Part shown: in pieces, positions 17,899-27,093 of the stretch
Layout: every line of letters starts with the position of its first letter
How positions within the stretch are numbered: the stretch's first letter is position 1
Source of the DNA: Caballeronia sordidicola
GTDB taxonomy: Bacteria; Pseudomonadota; Gammaproteobacteria; Burkholderiales; Burkholderiaceae
Assembly: GCF_000729995.1 (NCBI RefSeq)
Contig: NZ_JNFG01000201.1
Span: 124,001-188,000, forward strand
Length of the DNA stretch: 64,000 bases
Direction of reading: 5' to 3'
The notes under the pieces: generated by a model
What the model was told of the DNA's origin: nothing
The model's input: only the letters and a program-made list of their open reading frames with translations
The model's database searches: none
Translations under genes and position numbers: made by a program

Positions 17899-17921
17899 AT
17901 CTGTACAGTACCGGTACAGAT
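17899..17921. promoter_or_regulatory. palindromic operator upstream of the LysE-family gene
   Basis: ATCTGTAC and GTACAGAT form perfect 8-bp inverted arms around seven bases, which contain a further GTACC. CTGTAC/GTACAG repeats of this kind are known in promoters controlled by MocR/PdxR regulators. It lies 75-97 bp upstream of the exporter start. Confidence 0.6.
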
Positions 17922-18102
17922 AGTCGGATCATTTCCTGTACGGTGAGGCAGCGTTTTGCGCAGCGCGCAATGGGCACGGCGATCTGGAAAATTCCTCATG
18001 TGAACCCTGACTTCATCGTCACGATCCACTCCGCGTTCCAAGGTTTCCGTGGTTTTGCGTACGGCCAATCTGTTCAAGAATCCGTTCGAACCAGGTGGCT
18101 GC

Positions 18103-19266
18103 ATGAGCACCGAAGCGTTTTTTCAACCGGGCCGCAATTGCGATAGCGTTCGGTATGCTGATCGTTTTAGTTTGTTAATCGATGGCTCGGATTATTTTCG
18201 TGTCCTTCGGGAGGCGATCACGCGTATGCAGCACACGGTGTTTTATCCTCGGCGCGGATATCGATAGCTGCATGAAACTGACGCCCGATGGCTCGGACGA
18301 CGGCTGCGCCGATGCGCTCGGCGAGTTCCTGCATGATGTCGCGGCGAGCCGAAAACGGCTTCGCATTTACATTCTCGTGTGGGATTTCGTGGTGCTTTAT
18401 TCGTTCTGCAAGATGGGATGGCGAACCCAGCGGCGGGTCGCGTTCCAGATGGATGGCAAGCATCGGATGGGGGATCACACTACCAGAAGAGGGTGGCGAT
18501 CGACGACAAGCTCGGATCGGTCGGCGGCCTTGATCTGACGCGTTCGCGCTGAGATACGCCTGCGCATGCCGCTGCGCATCCGCTGCGCCACGATGTGAAC
18601 CAGCAACCGTATCAATCTTCCACGATTCCACACGATGTTCGACAGCGACGCCGCGAACGTCTGCATGGATTGCTCACGCAAGCGGATGTGGACGACCGGT
18701 ATCGGCTGATGTCGCCGAGCGTGTCGGAGTTCGTAACGGGTTGCATTAACGTGCACAGGAAACTGATGTTGATCAACGACGAACTTCTGCTGGTCGGATC
18801 GGCGAATCTCAACAATCGTTCGATGGTGCTCGACACTGAATGCAATATGGCGATCGATGCAAGCGGCGATCCGCGCATTCAGGGCGCGCTGGCATTAATG
18901 CGCAACGCGCTGCTCGCCGAGCATCCCGGCTGTAAACCGGAGGCGCTCGCGCGGAAAATCAGTGAACGGCGCAGCATGAACGAAGCGATCGCCGTCTTGC
19001 TGAAGAGTCCGGCGCAACATCGAACCCCCGAGCGTCCGAATCCCACTGGCTCCCCCGATAGCGACCAGCTCGTCCCGCTTGAAGCGTTGATCGATCCTGA
19101 GAAGCCGGCCGAGCCGGACGAACTTGTCGAACAATTTGTGCCGGTCGAAAAGCTGCGTCGTTTGAGTGGGCGGTTCGCGTTGCCTGAGATGCTCGCGCTG
19201 GCGATCGTTGGTTTAGCGGCAGCCTTGCATTGGACGAAAGACATCGATTGCGACGGTGAGACGTAG
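18103..19266 (+). pseudogene. phospholipase D / cardiolipin-synthase-like protein, decayed
   Basis: Pieces of one phospholipase D-type protein lie in order but in different frames. From ATG 18103 comes an N-terminal part with RFSLLIDGSDYFRVLREA. The frame then changes near 18245 (continuing ILGADIDSCMKLTPDG and RLRIYILVWDF). It changes again near 18475 into SHYQKRVAIDDKLGSVGGLD, the first HKD region, where the usual His-x-Lys is HYQK, and stops. A later frame from about 18595 holds the second catalytic motif VHRKLMLINDELLLVGSANL. The C terminus (PEMLALAIVGLAAALHWT) resembles the start of a fused membrane domain that is now missing. With at least two frameshifts, a stop and deletions it cannot encode an active enzyme. 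Confidence 0.85.
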
Positions 19267-19278
19267 CGTGTTGTCGCA

Positions 19279-19605
19279 ATGCGTCTGGGGCTGGCATCGA
19301 GTGAAAGACGCGCACTGGTCGAGCAAGTGTTGCAAAGTTTTGCTACTCCGGTCATGCCGGTGATCCTTCTCCGGGACCTCAGCGACTGGTTTATTTATAG
19401 CCGGACGCTGCGCCGGCTGTCTCGCGTTTCTATCGCGCACGCTCGCCCAAGACCTTTCCAACACGCTATCCGATGTTCGCTCTGGAGCGCATCCGGGTGC
19501 ATGCGGGCGAGCGTCTCGTACGGGTCGATGTGCATCGACGTTTGCTTGGGCGCGGTGGCATCGGATCACTATCCGTTGATCGCACAGCTATCCTTGTCGC
19601 CTTAA
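19279..19605 (+). pseudogene. endonuclease/exonuclease/phosphatase-family remnant
   Basis: The C-terminal third of an EEP-fold hydrolase. It reads LGLASSERRALVEQVLQSF and VILLRDLSDW, where the family has GDLN with a catalytic Asp and Asn; here the motif is RDLS. The next block, TFPTRYPMFALERIRVH, is in another frame, and the frame returns for VASDHYPLIAQL, the end with the conserved SDH. Two compensating frameshifts and the lost N-terminal two thirds show decay. In related genomes, as far as I recall, such a gene follows a phospholipase D gene, so the two probably formed one unit that degraded together. Confidence 0.75.
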
Positions 19606-19759
19606 AACAGACGCTTGTAACGAAAACCCCTTAAAAAAAGGCTTAGAAACGCAAAAAGACTCGCACGAAGTTCAATGGCGCTTGTAGAATCCGGCCTTGG
19701 TACGGATGCATTCACGCGGCCGTATTCTAAAAACACTGACCTCAACAGGTAGGAGAAAC

Positions 19760-20254
19760 ATGCCGACTTCCGCAAAAACCGCTGCCAAGAAAGCTGCGAC
19801 CAAAGCTGCTCCGAAAGCTGCAACGAAGACTGCAACGAAGACTGCAGCAGCGCCCGTCAAGAAGGTCGCTGCCAAGAAGGCTGCATCGACGCCGGCTACT
19901 GTGGCGAAGAAAGCAGCTGTGAAGACGACGGCAACGCTGTCGCCGATCAAGGACACGTTCACGAAGGCATCGCTCGCCGCGCATCTGTCGGACCGTGCGA
20001 CTGTCGACCTGAAAGCAGTGAAGGCCGTCCTGTCGGCACTCGAGGACACCATCCTCGGCGCGGTTCACAAGAAGGGCGCAGGCGAGTTCACGCTGTCGGG
20101 TCTCTTGAAGATTTCGGCGCAAGTTGTGCCGGCGAAGAAGCGGCGCTTCGGCAAGGACCCGTTCTCGGGTGAAGACCGTTGGTTCGACGCGAAGCCGGCG
20201 AGCGTGCGTATCAAGGCACGTGCGTTGAAGAAGTTGAAGGACGCTGCAGCGTAA
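19760..20254 (+). CDS. HU-family DNA-binding protein with long Lys/Ala-rich N-terminal tail
   Basis: A 164-residue nucleoid protein. Residues about 1-70 are a low-complexity tail of repeated AAKK, AATK and TKTA units, like eukaryotic histone H1 tails. Residues about 75-160 form an HU/IHF fold: FTKASLAAHLSDRATVDLKA, then GEFTLSGLLKI and the arm region FSGEDRWFDAKPASVRIKAR. It should bend and coat DNA, the tail adding non-specific charge. GGAGA precedes ATG 19760; a longer frame from 19697 has no ribosome site. A strong terminator follows, so it is transcribed alone. Proteins with this layout are common in Burkholderia relatives. Confidence 0.9.
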   Translation: MPTSAKTAAKKAATKAAPKAATKTATKTAAAPVKKVAAKKAASTPATVAKKAAVKTTATLSPIKDTFTKASLAAHLSDRATVDLKAVKAVLSALEDTILGAVHKKGAGEFTLSGLLKISAQVVPAKKRRFGKDPFSGEDRWFDAKPASVRIKARALKKLKDAAA

Positions 20255-20314
20255 GCTGACGGGACAGTATCGAAGGACTATGGCAGTGCAGGAGTAGAGG
20301 CGAACCGTAGTCGA

Positions 20315-20357
20315 AAAAAAATGGCCGGTTTTCCGTGAGGAAACCGGCCATTTTTTT
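20315..20357. terminator. intrinsic terminator after the HU-like gene
   Basis: An A-run plus ATGGCCGGTTTTCC pairs across a GTGA loop with GGAAACCGGCCAT plus a T-run. The stem is symmetrical enough to work in both directions. Confidence 0.9.
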
Positions 20358-20975
20358 GGCTTCTTCTTCTCATGCGGGATTGAATGGCGGCGACGTTCGA
20401 ACATGCTGGATGACGTGCAAACAGCGATTTTGTCCGCGCCTTTTCCGAGGGTGCGCGGGGGCCAAGTGCGGCGCGCAGGTTTGGCTTGCCCCGAATCTTC
20501 GAGGATCACCGTCGACGTGCCGGGTTCGCTTTGGCAGCCCGCTTCATAGTCGATGGTATGCGCATCGAAGTGATGGATCGCGCGCAGCGCCGGTAGGAAC
20601 GCGCTGTCAATGTCACACTTACGCAGGCAGCTATCTGAAGCGAGCTGAGTGATTCATGGCGTTCGGGCGAGCATAATGGGTGCGCTGCTTCTCGCGCGAA
20701 TACATGGACAACGCAATGCCAACGCTCATGCCGCCCGCAGACCGAACGCCCTCAGGCGCTGGAGTCACCTTCTGAAAACAAACTGAAAGCGGCTCATCCG
20801 TCACTCACAAACGACGGCACGTGGTTTGCTTAAGCCTTGCCCTTACGCCGAACCGTTGGCGTGAATAGAAGAAAGAAAGTTCAAGAGCAAGAGATTCCCA
20901 TTCTGTCGACCTGCGACCTGGGGAGTGGCCGAACGTCTCAGCCATTCCGCGTTTCAATGAGTGAGAGAGGGCCTG
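20358..20975. other. intergenic region upstream of the efflux operon
   Basis: About 600 bases without a supported gene. A minus-strand frame around 20400-20600 reads like protein in part (for example AIHHFDAHTIDYEAGCQSEP), but it runs into the terminator and lacks a proper start and end, so it may be a remnant. The 3' end holds the promoter of the efflux operon. Confidence 0.45.
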
Positions 20976-22172
20976 ATGCCAGATCAAGACGCGCGACCTG
21001 ACCATGACGGAGACAAAGCCGGGGACGATTCAAACCACGGTGAGCGAAAAAACGATAGCGACAAAAACAGCGGCGACGGCAAGTCTAACGACGGGTCTAT
21101 CGACAAGTCCGATGAAAAATCGAACGGGCAAAAGAGAGGCCCGGGCAAAACACCGCTGATCATCCTGGCCATTGTCGTGGTGCTCCTGATCCTGGGTGGA
21201 TTGATCTGGTGGTTCGCAACCCGCAATCAGGTCAGTACCGACGACGCCTACACCGACGGCGATGCCGTGACGATCGCGCCGAAGGTCTCGGGCTACGTCG
21301 TAGTCATGAACCTGGGCGACAACAAGTTCGTCCACAAGGGTGATCTGCTGATCAGGATCGATCCTCGCGACTACCAGGCTCAACTGGACCAGGCGAACGC
21401 CCAACTTGGCCTGGCGAAGGCCCAACTCGATGCGGCTCAAGTGCAACTGGATATTGCCCGCGTGCAATATCCAGCTCAGTTGACCCAGGCGAAGGCTCAG
21501 GAACAGAGCGCGCAAGCGAACCTGGTGCAGACCCGCGCGGCTTACGAACGGCAACGCGCGGTCGATGTCCGCGCGACATCGCAGCAAAACATCGACACGG
21601 CGACGGCTCAGCAAAAGAGCGCGCTCGCCAACGTCGCGCAAGCACAGGCGCAAGTGAAAACTGCGAGCCTCGTGCCGCAGCAAATCAGCCAGGCGCAAGC
21701 CACGGTAGAGGAACGCCGGCAGGATGTTCACCAGGCCGAGGCGCAGGTGGAAGCGGCCGCGTTGAACCTGTCATACACGGAACTGCGTGCTCCCGCGGAC
21801 GGCTGGGTCACCAAACGTAACGTGCAGTACGGCACGTTCCTGCAGGCGGGCACCTCGATATTTTCGCTGGTGACAACCACGGTCTGGGTCACCGCCAACT
21901 TCAAGGAGTCGCAACTCGAGCGCATGCGCCCAGGGGACTCGGTGGATGTATCCGTCGATGCTTATCCGAACCTGAAGCTGCACGGTCACGTGGATAGTAT
22001 CCAGCTCGGCAGCGGCTCGCGTTTTTCGGCTTTCCCTGCTGAGAACGCGACGGGCAACTTCGTGAAGATCGTGCAGCGCGTGCCGGTGAAGATTCTTATC
22101 GATAGCGGATTGCAGCCCGATCTTCCGCTGCCGCTCGGACTTTCCGTGGTTCCGAAGGTGATGTTGAAATGA
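20976..22172 (+). CDS. HlyD/EmrA-family membrane-fusion protein
   Basis: A 398-residue periplasmic adaptor. A very polar N-terminal tail (about 1-58, rich in Asp, Lys, Asn and Ser) is followed by one membrane helix (about 62-85, PLIILAIVVVLLILGGLIWW). The lipoyl half-motifs VSTDDAYTDGDAVTIAPKVS and LRAPADGWVTKRNVQYG flank a coiled coil rich in AQA repeats (about 135-265). It links the inner-membrane pump to the outer-membrane channel. ATG 20976 follows GAGAGAGGG; a GTG at 20961 is possible. The stop overlaps the next start as ATGA, so the pump gene is translationally coupled. The charged cytoplasmic tail is longer than in EmrA. Confidence 0.9.
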   Translation: MPDQDARPDHDGDKAGDDSNHGERKNDSDKNSGDGKSNDGSIDKSDEKSNGQKRGPGKTPLIILAIVVVLLILGGLIWWFATRNQVSTDDAYTDGDAVTIAPKVSGYVVVMNLGDNKFVHKGDLLIRIDPRDYQAQLDQANAQLGLAKAQLDAAQVQLDIARVQYPAQLTQAKAQEQSAQANLVQTRAAYERQRAVDVRATSQQNIDTATAQQKSALANVAQAQAQVKTASLVPQQISQAQATVEERRQDVHQAEAQVEAAALNLSYTELRAPADGWVTKRNVQYGTFLQAGTSIFSLVTTTVWVTANFKESQLERMRPGDSVDVSVDAYPNLKLHGHVDSIQLGSGSRFSAFPAENATGNFVKIVQRVPVKILIDSGLQPDLPLPLGLSVVPKVMLK

Positions 22173-23737
22173 GCGATCATGCCGGCTGGAAACCGAGGTC
22201 CAATCCCTGGCTGATTGCGGTCGTGGTCACGCTCGCGGCATTCATGGAAGTGCTCGACACGACCATTGTGAACGTCGCGTTGCCCCATATTTCGGGCGCG
22301 ATGTCCGCGAGTTATGACGAAGCCACCTGGACGCTGACCGCGTATCTTGTCTCGAACGGCATTGTGCTTCCGATCTCCGCGTTTTTCTCGAAACTGCTTG
22401 GACGTAAGCGCTATTTCCTGATTTGCATCGGCGCGTTCACGGTCTGTTCGCTGTTGTGCGGCCTCGCCACCGACCTGTGGCAACTGATCCTGTTCCGGAT
22501 CTTGCAAGGCTTCTTCGGCGGCGGCTTGCAACCGAACCAGCAGTCCATCATTCTCGATACCTTTCCGCCCGAGCAGCGCAGCCGCGCATTCTCGATCTCG
22601 GCCGTGGCGATCGTGGTGGCGCCGGTGATCGGCCCGACGCTTGGCGGCTGGATCACCGACAACCTCACGTGGCGCTGGGTGTTCCTGATCAACGTGCCAA
22701 TCGGCGTGATTACGACCATTGCCGTGATGGAGTTTGTGGAAGATCCGCCGTGGGAGAAGAAAAAGGATCGCCGCGAACTGGGCCTTGATTTCATTGGCAT
22801 AGGCTTGATTGCGCTAGGTCTCGGCTGCCTGCAGGTATTCCTCGATCGCGGCGAGGACGACGACTGGTTCAAGTCCGGGTTCATCACTACCTTCGCCATT
22901 CTGTCGGCGATCGGCATAGTCGGCGCGATCTTCTGGCTGCTTTACGCGAAAAAACCGGTGGTCGACGTACGCGTATTGAAGGACAAGAATTTCGCGTTGG
23001 GCTCGGTATGCATGGTGGGTTTTGCAGCCATTCTCTATGGCAGCGCGGTGCTCGTGCCTCAGCTTGCCCAGCAGCAACTGGGTTACACCGCGACGCTCGC
23101 GGGCCTCGTGTTGTCGCCTGGCGCAATGATGATCGTGGCCATCATTCCTATAGTCAGCAAACTGATGCCGATCATACAAACCCGCTACCTGGTCGGCTTC
23201 GGTTTTTTCCTGATGGCGTGCGCGTTGTTTTATACGCATCACCTGGTGCCGAACATCGACTTCAAGACGCTGACGCTCATGCGAAGTTCGCAGTCCATCG
23301 CCATTGCGTTCCTGTTCGTACCCATCACCACGCTGGCGTATTTGACGTTGAAGCCATCGGAGAATGCGGACGCGTCCGCGCTGTTCACGATGTTCCGCAA
23401 CGTGGCGGGATCGATTGGAATTTCGCTTGCGACTGCCGCGATCGTCGAGCGCACGCAGGCGAACATGGCGCATATGTCCGTGCACATGACGCCGTTGAAC
23501 CCGAACTACAACGACTCGATCCAACGTCTCACGCACACGCTGATGGACATGGGCCAGACCTTGCAGCAGGCCATGACCACCGCGACCGGACTGATGTACA
23601 AGCAATTCATTTCGCAGTCCACGATCCTGGCTTACCTTGACGTATTCGGCGCGGTGGCGATCTTCGCATTGTGTTTCGTGCCGATCACATTTTTCTTTTC
23701 ACCGGTAAAAGCCGCGGGTGGCGGGGGAGGGCATTGA
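22169..23737 (+). CDS. DHA2-family drug:proton antiporter, EmrB-like
   Basis: A 522-residue, 14-helix major facilitator. Marks are EVLDTTIVNVALPHISGAM in helix 1, SKLLGRKRYFLICIGAF in the motif A region, and motif C around APVIGPTLGGWITDNLTWRW. The proton/drug-coupling Asp in LDTTIVN is present, and the protein ends in a short glycine-histidine tail. It exports hydrophobic toxicants through the adaptor and channel encoded on either side. The four-base overlap with the upstream gene and a gap of one base to the downstream gene show a tight operon. Confidence 0.92.
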   Translation: MSDHAGWKPRSNPWLIAVVVTLAAFMEVLDTTIVNVALPHISGAMSASYDEATWTLTAYLVSNGIVLPISAFFSKLLGRKRYFLICIGAFTVCSLLCGLATDLWQLILFRILQGFFGGGLQPNQQSIILDTFPPEQRSRAFSISAVAIVVAPVIGPTLGGWITDNLTWRWVFLINVPIGVITTIAVMEFVEDPPWEKKKDRRELGLDFIGIGLIALGLGCLQVFLDRGEDDDWFKSGFITTFAILSAIGIVGAIFWLLYAKKPVVDVRVLKDKNFALGSVCMVGFAAILYGSAVLVPQLAQQQLGYTATLAGLVLSPGAMMIVAIIPIVSKLMPIIQTRYLVGFGFFLMACALFYTHHLVPNIDFKTLTLMRSSQSIAIAFLFVPITTLAYLTLKPSENADASALFTMFRNVAGSIGISLATAAIVERTQANMAHMSVHMTPLNPNYNDSIQRLTHTLMDMGQTLQQAMTTATGLMYKQFISQSTILAYLDVFGAVAIFALCFVPITFFFSPVKAAGGGGGH

Positions 23738-23738
23738 G

Positions 23739-25277
23739 ATGCGCAAAAGCAAAAGCAGCACACGCTTGATCCCCTTGCTGCTTTCGATGCTCGCCGGCGC
23801 GTGTTCAGTCGGTCCGAATTTCACACCGCCCGACGCGAAAGCCCCGGACAACTGGAACGATTTGCAGCGCGCGCAGAACCCGCCTGACGACGTGCGCTTT
23901 CCCCATGCGAGCGTGCCATCGCTGGCGGACACCCATGCGGATCCCGACCCTCGCTGGTGGCGCCAGTTCAACGACGCCACGCTGGACTCGCTGATCGAGC
24001 GCGCGGCGGCGGGCAATCTGGATTTGCAGAGCGCGGTGCTGCGCATTGAGGCGGCGCGCGAGCAGGCGGTGGTGTCGGGCGCGCAGGGGTTGCCGCAAAT
24101 CAGCGCAAACGCCAGCTATAAGCGCGAGCAACTGGGCTTGAAGGGCTTGCTGCAATCGCAGGGTGTGTATGGCAAGGTCAACGCACTCGACCCGAACAAT
24201 GCTAGCGTGACCGGCGCCCTGAATTCCTTGACGGCGCCGGTGAGCCTCTTCCAGGATGGCTTCGATGCGTCATGGGAACTCGATTTGTTCGGGCGAGTGC
24301 GGCGCTCGGTGGAATCGGCGAACGCGCAGACAGAGTCGGCGATAGAAAATCGCAACGACGCCTTAGTCTCGCTCGAGGCGGAAGTTGCTCAGACCTATTC
24401 GCAACTGCGCGGGGCGCAGCTCCTGAAGCAGATCACGCTGGCCGAGATCGATTCCGAGCAGCGGATCCTCGACCTCACGCGTGAACAGGCGCGTGTGGGG
24501 CTGACGAGCCAGAGCGATGTGGAGAGTGCGACTGCGCAGGTGGGTTCGTTGCAAGCCCAGCTACCGCAATTCGATGCACAGATCGCCCAGGCGATGAACG
24601 GCCTTGCCGTATTGACCGGAAGCGCGCCGGGGGCACTGGATGCGGAGCTGGAGGCGCCGGGGGCGGTTCCGCCGGTGCCGCCAAGCGTGCCGATTGGTTT
24701 GCCTTCGACGTTGGCGCGGCGGCGTCCTGACATTCGCCGCGCGGAGAGTGATTTGCACGCGGCCACCGCTGAGATCGGCGTGGCGGTGGCGCAGATGTAC
24801 CCGGATGTATCGTTGACGGGGAATGTGGGTACGCGGGCAACGCAAGCCAAATATCTCGCGCGCTGGTCAAGTCTTTTCTGGACGGTGGGCCCAAGTATTT
24901 CGCTGCCGATTTTCGAAGGCGGCGCGTTGCGGGCGAACGTGCGGATAGCGAAGGCGCAGGCGGGGCAGGCGGCGCTGCAGTATCGCTCGACGGTGCTGAA
25001 GGCGCTACAGGACGTCGATAACGCCCTGGTGTCCTACCGGACGGATCAGGACCGTCGGGAGGCGCTGACGCGCACGGTAGAGGCTAACCGGATCAGTTTG
25101 CAGCTTGCGACCGATAGTTATCGGAAGGGGCTCGTGAGTTTTATCACCGTCCTGGATGCCGAACGGCAGTTGGCCGAAACACGGCAACAACTGGCGCAAT
25201 CGACGGTGAGCGTGACGACGGACCTGATCGCTGTATATAAGGCGCTGGGGGGCGGATGGGAAGCGGCCAATAGTTGA
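23739..25277 (+). CDS. outer-membrane efflux lipoprotein, NodT/OprM family
   Basis: A 512-residue outer-membrane factor. The N terminus is a lipoprotein signal with lipobox LAGAC (Cys about residue 23) followed by SVGPNFTPPDAKAPDNW, the standard NodT opening. Two repeated OEP halves follow, with ARRRPDIRRAESDLHAATAE between them and RKGLVSFITVLDAERQLAET near the end. It forms the trimeric tunnel that completes the DHA2 pump. The start ATG 23739 lies two bases after the pump gene's stop codon, and the GGGGGAGGG tract at the end of the pump gene can act as ribosome site. An in-frame ATG at 23718 inside the pump gene is less likely. Confidence 0.92.
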   Translation: MRKSKSSTRLIPLLLSMLAGACSVGPNFTPPDAKAPDNWNDLQRAQNPPDDVRFPHASVPSLADTHADPDPRWWRQFNDATLDSLIERAAAGNLDLQSAVLRIEAAREQAVVSGAQGLPQISANASYKREQLGLKGLLQSQGVYGKVNALDPNNASVTGALNSLTAPVSLFQDGFDASWELDLFGRVRRSVESANAQTESAIENRNDALVSLEAEVAQTYSQLRGAQLLKQITLAEIDSEQRILDLTREQARVGLTSQSDVESATAQVGSLQAQLPQFDAQIAQAMNGLAVLTGSAPGALDAELEAPGAVPPVPPSVPIGLPSTLARRRPDIRRAESDLHAATAEIGVAVAQMYPDVSLTGNVGTRATQAKYLARWSSLFWTVGPSISLPIFEGGALRANVRIAKAQAGQAALQYRSTVLKALQDVDNALVSYRTDQDRREALTRTVEANRISLQLATDSYRKGLVSFITVLDAERQLAETRQQLAQSTVSVTTDLIAVYKALGGGWEAANS

Positions 25278-25351
25278 AGAGAGCAGGGAGCTAACACTCG
25301 CCGGACCACAGACCCTGGAGATAGTCACCAGTGCGAACGGCCACCCCTTTC

Positions 25352-25366
25352 GCACCAAAATCGGGC
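25352..25366. promoter_or_regulatory. weak NtrC-like site
   Basis: GCACC-AAAAT-CGGGC resembles the NtrC consensus GCACC-N5-GGTGC in its left half and core, with a degenerate right half. It lies about 110-120 bp upstream of the sigma-54 promoter, the usual distance for an enhancer site. Confidence 0.35.
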
Positions 25367-25473
25367 ATTCCCCTATCCCGATCAACCACGGCGGCTCACC
25401 CGTGCGCACTTATTTGAAGCAAACTCCTACCTAACCCGCCAAAACAATGAGTAAAAACAAGTAGTGGAAAAAA

Positions 25474-25489
25474 TGGCACGCCTGTTGCT
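25474..25489 (+). promoter_or_regulatory. sigma-54 (-24/-12) promoter of the ATP-grasp operon
   Basis: TGGCACGCCTGTTGCT matches the RpoN consensus TGGCAC-N5-TTGCW, with GG and GC separated by exactly ten bases. Expected transcription start is near 25500, leaving a 5' leader of about 108 bases before the ATP-grasp gene. This implies the need for an NtrC-type activator. Confidence 0.8.
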
Positions 25490-25608
25490 TAATTGTAGAT
25501 ACTAAAACTACCGAAGCGTCGGACAGGCGTGGCCCAGCTTGAAGAGAAGTATCGAGCCGGCATTTCCACGCACAGGCGGCACTAGGCCGCGATTAAAAAG
25601 GACGCAAG

Positions 25609-27015
25609 ATGCAGATCTACGACGAAATGCGTCACGAGGAAACCGTGCGGGCGCACTACGCACGTTTCTCCCGGTGGCTTTCCACGCAAAGCCCCGAAAC
25701 CATCGCGCGCAAGCGTGCGGAAGCCGATCTGCTGTTCAGGCGTGTCGGCATCACGTTTGCCGTGAACGGCGATCTGTCGGGCACCGAACGCCTGATTCCC
25801 TTCGACATGATTCCGCGCATCATCCCCGGCGACGAATGGCGCAAGCTTGAAGCAGGCCTGCGACAGCGGGTACGTGCGCTGAACATGTTCATCCGCGACG
25901 TCTATCACGATCAGGACATCGTCCGGGCAGGCAAGATTCCCGCCGAACAGGTGTACACGAACGCGCAATACCGCCCCGAGATGCAAGGCGTCGCAGTGCC
26001 GCTCGACGTCTACGCGCACGTCGCTGGCGTGGACGTGGTGCGCGCGGGTGACGCGGGAGAATTCTACGTACTCGAAGACAATCTCCGGGTGCCGTCGGGC
26101 GTGTCGTACATGCTCGAAAACCGCAAGATGATGATGCGGCTCTTCCCCGAATTGTTCGTGCAGAACCGCATCGCGCCGGTCGCACACTATCCGGACCTGC
26201 TGCTCGAAACGTTGCGCTCGATCGCGCCGGCCGGCGTGGACGATCCTAACGTGGTGGTGCTCACACCTGGCATGTACAACTCGGCGTACTTCGAGCACTC
26301 GTTCCTCGCGCAGCAAATGGGCGTGGAGTTGGTGGAGGGCAAGGATCTCTTCGTCGATGAAAACTACGTGTTCATGCGCACGACTCAAGGGCCGAAACGC
26401 GTCGACGTGATCTACCGGCGGCTCGACGACGACTTCATGGACCCGCTTGCGTTCCGCACGGACTCGGCGCTCGGCGTGCCGGGCCTGCTGACGTCGTATC
26501 GCGCGGGCCGCGTGGCATTGGCTAACGCGATGGGCACGGGTATAGCGGACGATAAATCCATCTATCCGTTCGTCCCGGACATGATCGAGTTCTATCTCGG
26601 CGAAACGCCGATCCTGAACAACGTGCCGACGTTCCAGTGCCGCAAGCCTGACGATCTCGCCTACACGCTCGCGCATCTGCCCGAACTGGTCGTGAAGGAG
26701 GTTCACGGCGCGGGCGGCTACGGCATGCTGGTCGGACCGGCATCGACGAAAGCCGAAATCGAGGCGTTCCGGGAACGCCTGATCGCGCGGCCGGACGGTT
26801 ATATCGCCCAGCCAACCCTGGCGCTCTCCGCGTGCCCGACCTTCGTGGAGTCGGGTATTGCGCCGCGCCATATCGACTTGCGGCCGTTCGTGCTGTCGGG
26901 TAAAGAAGTGACGATGGCCGCCGGCGGCCTGACTCGCGTGGCGTTGAAGGAGGGTTCTCTCGTCGTGAATTCGTCGCAGGGCGGCGGCACGAAAGACACC
27001 TGGATGGTGGACTAA
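25609..27015 (+). CDS. circularly permuted ATP-grasp family protein
   Basis: A 468-residue soluble protein of the circularly permuted ATP-grasp type 1 family (DUF404/DUF407). Typical stretches are FDMIPRIIPGDEWRKLEAGL, NMFIRDVYHDQDIVRAGKIP, FYVLEDNLRVPSGVSYMLEN and VVKEVHGAGGYGMLVGPAS, the last being the glycine-rich ATP-binding element. ATP-grasp enzymes join a carboxylate to an amine; this family is predicted to form an amide or peptide-like bond, but no substrate is proven. It is the first gene of an operon with an alpha-E protein and a transglutaminase-like protease, under a sigma-54 promoter. Confidence 0.92.
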   Translation: MQIYDEMRHEETVRAHYARFSRWLSTQSPETIARKRAEADLLFRRVGITFAVNGDLSGTERLIPFDMIPRIIPGDEWRKLEAGLRQRVRALNMFIRDVYHDQDIVRAGKIPAEQVYTNAQYRPEMQGVAVPLDVYAHVAGVDVVRAGDAGEFYVLEDNLRVPSGVSYMLENRKMMMRLFPELFVQNRIAPVAHYPDLLLETLRSIAPAGVDDPNVVVLTPGMYNSAYFEHSFLAQQMGVELVEGKDLFVDENYVFMRTTQGPKRVDVIYRRLDDDFMDPLAFRTDSALGVPGLLTSYRAGRVALANAMGTGIADDKSIYPFVPDMIEFYLGETPILNNVPTFQCRKPDDLAYTLAHLPELVVKEVHGAGGYGMLVGPASTKAEIEAFRERLIARPDGYIAQPTLALSACPTFVESGIAPRHIDLRPFVLSGKEVTMAAGGLTRVALKEGSLVVNSSQGGGTKDTWMVD

Positions 27016-27093
27016 GCATCCACCAGGATTGTTCGCACGGGCGCGCTCCCAAGCGCTGCGCCCGCGCGCGCCACACAATAACGGAACGCCATC

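Noticed and set aside
20704..20775. 23-codon frame starting MDNAMPTLMPP
   Set aside because: No ribosome site, no terminator and no family resemblance.
25582..27078. 498-codon open frame antisense to the ATP-grasp gene
   Set aside because: Shadow of a confidently assigned gene; His/Arg-rich composition typical of antisense frames in GC-rich DNA.
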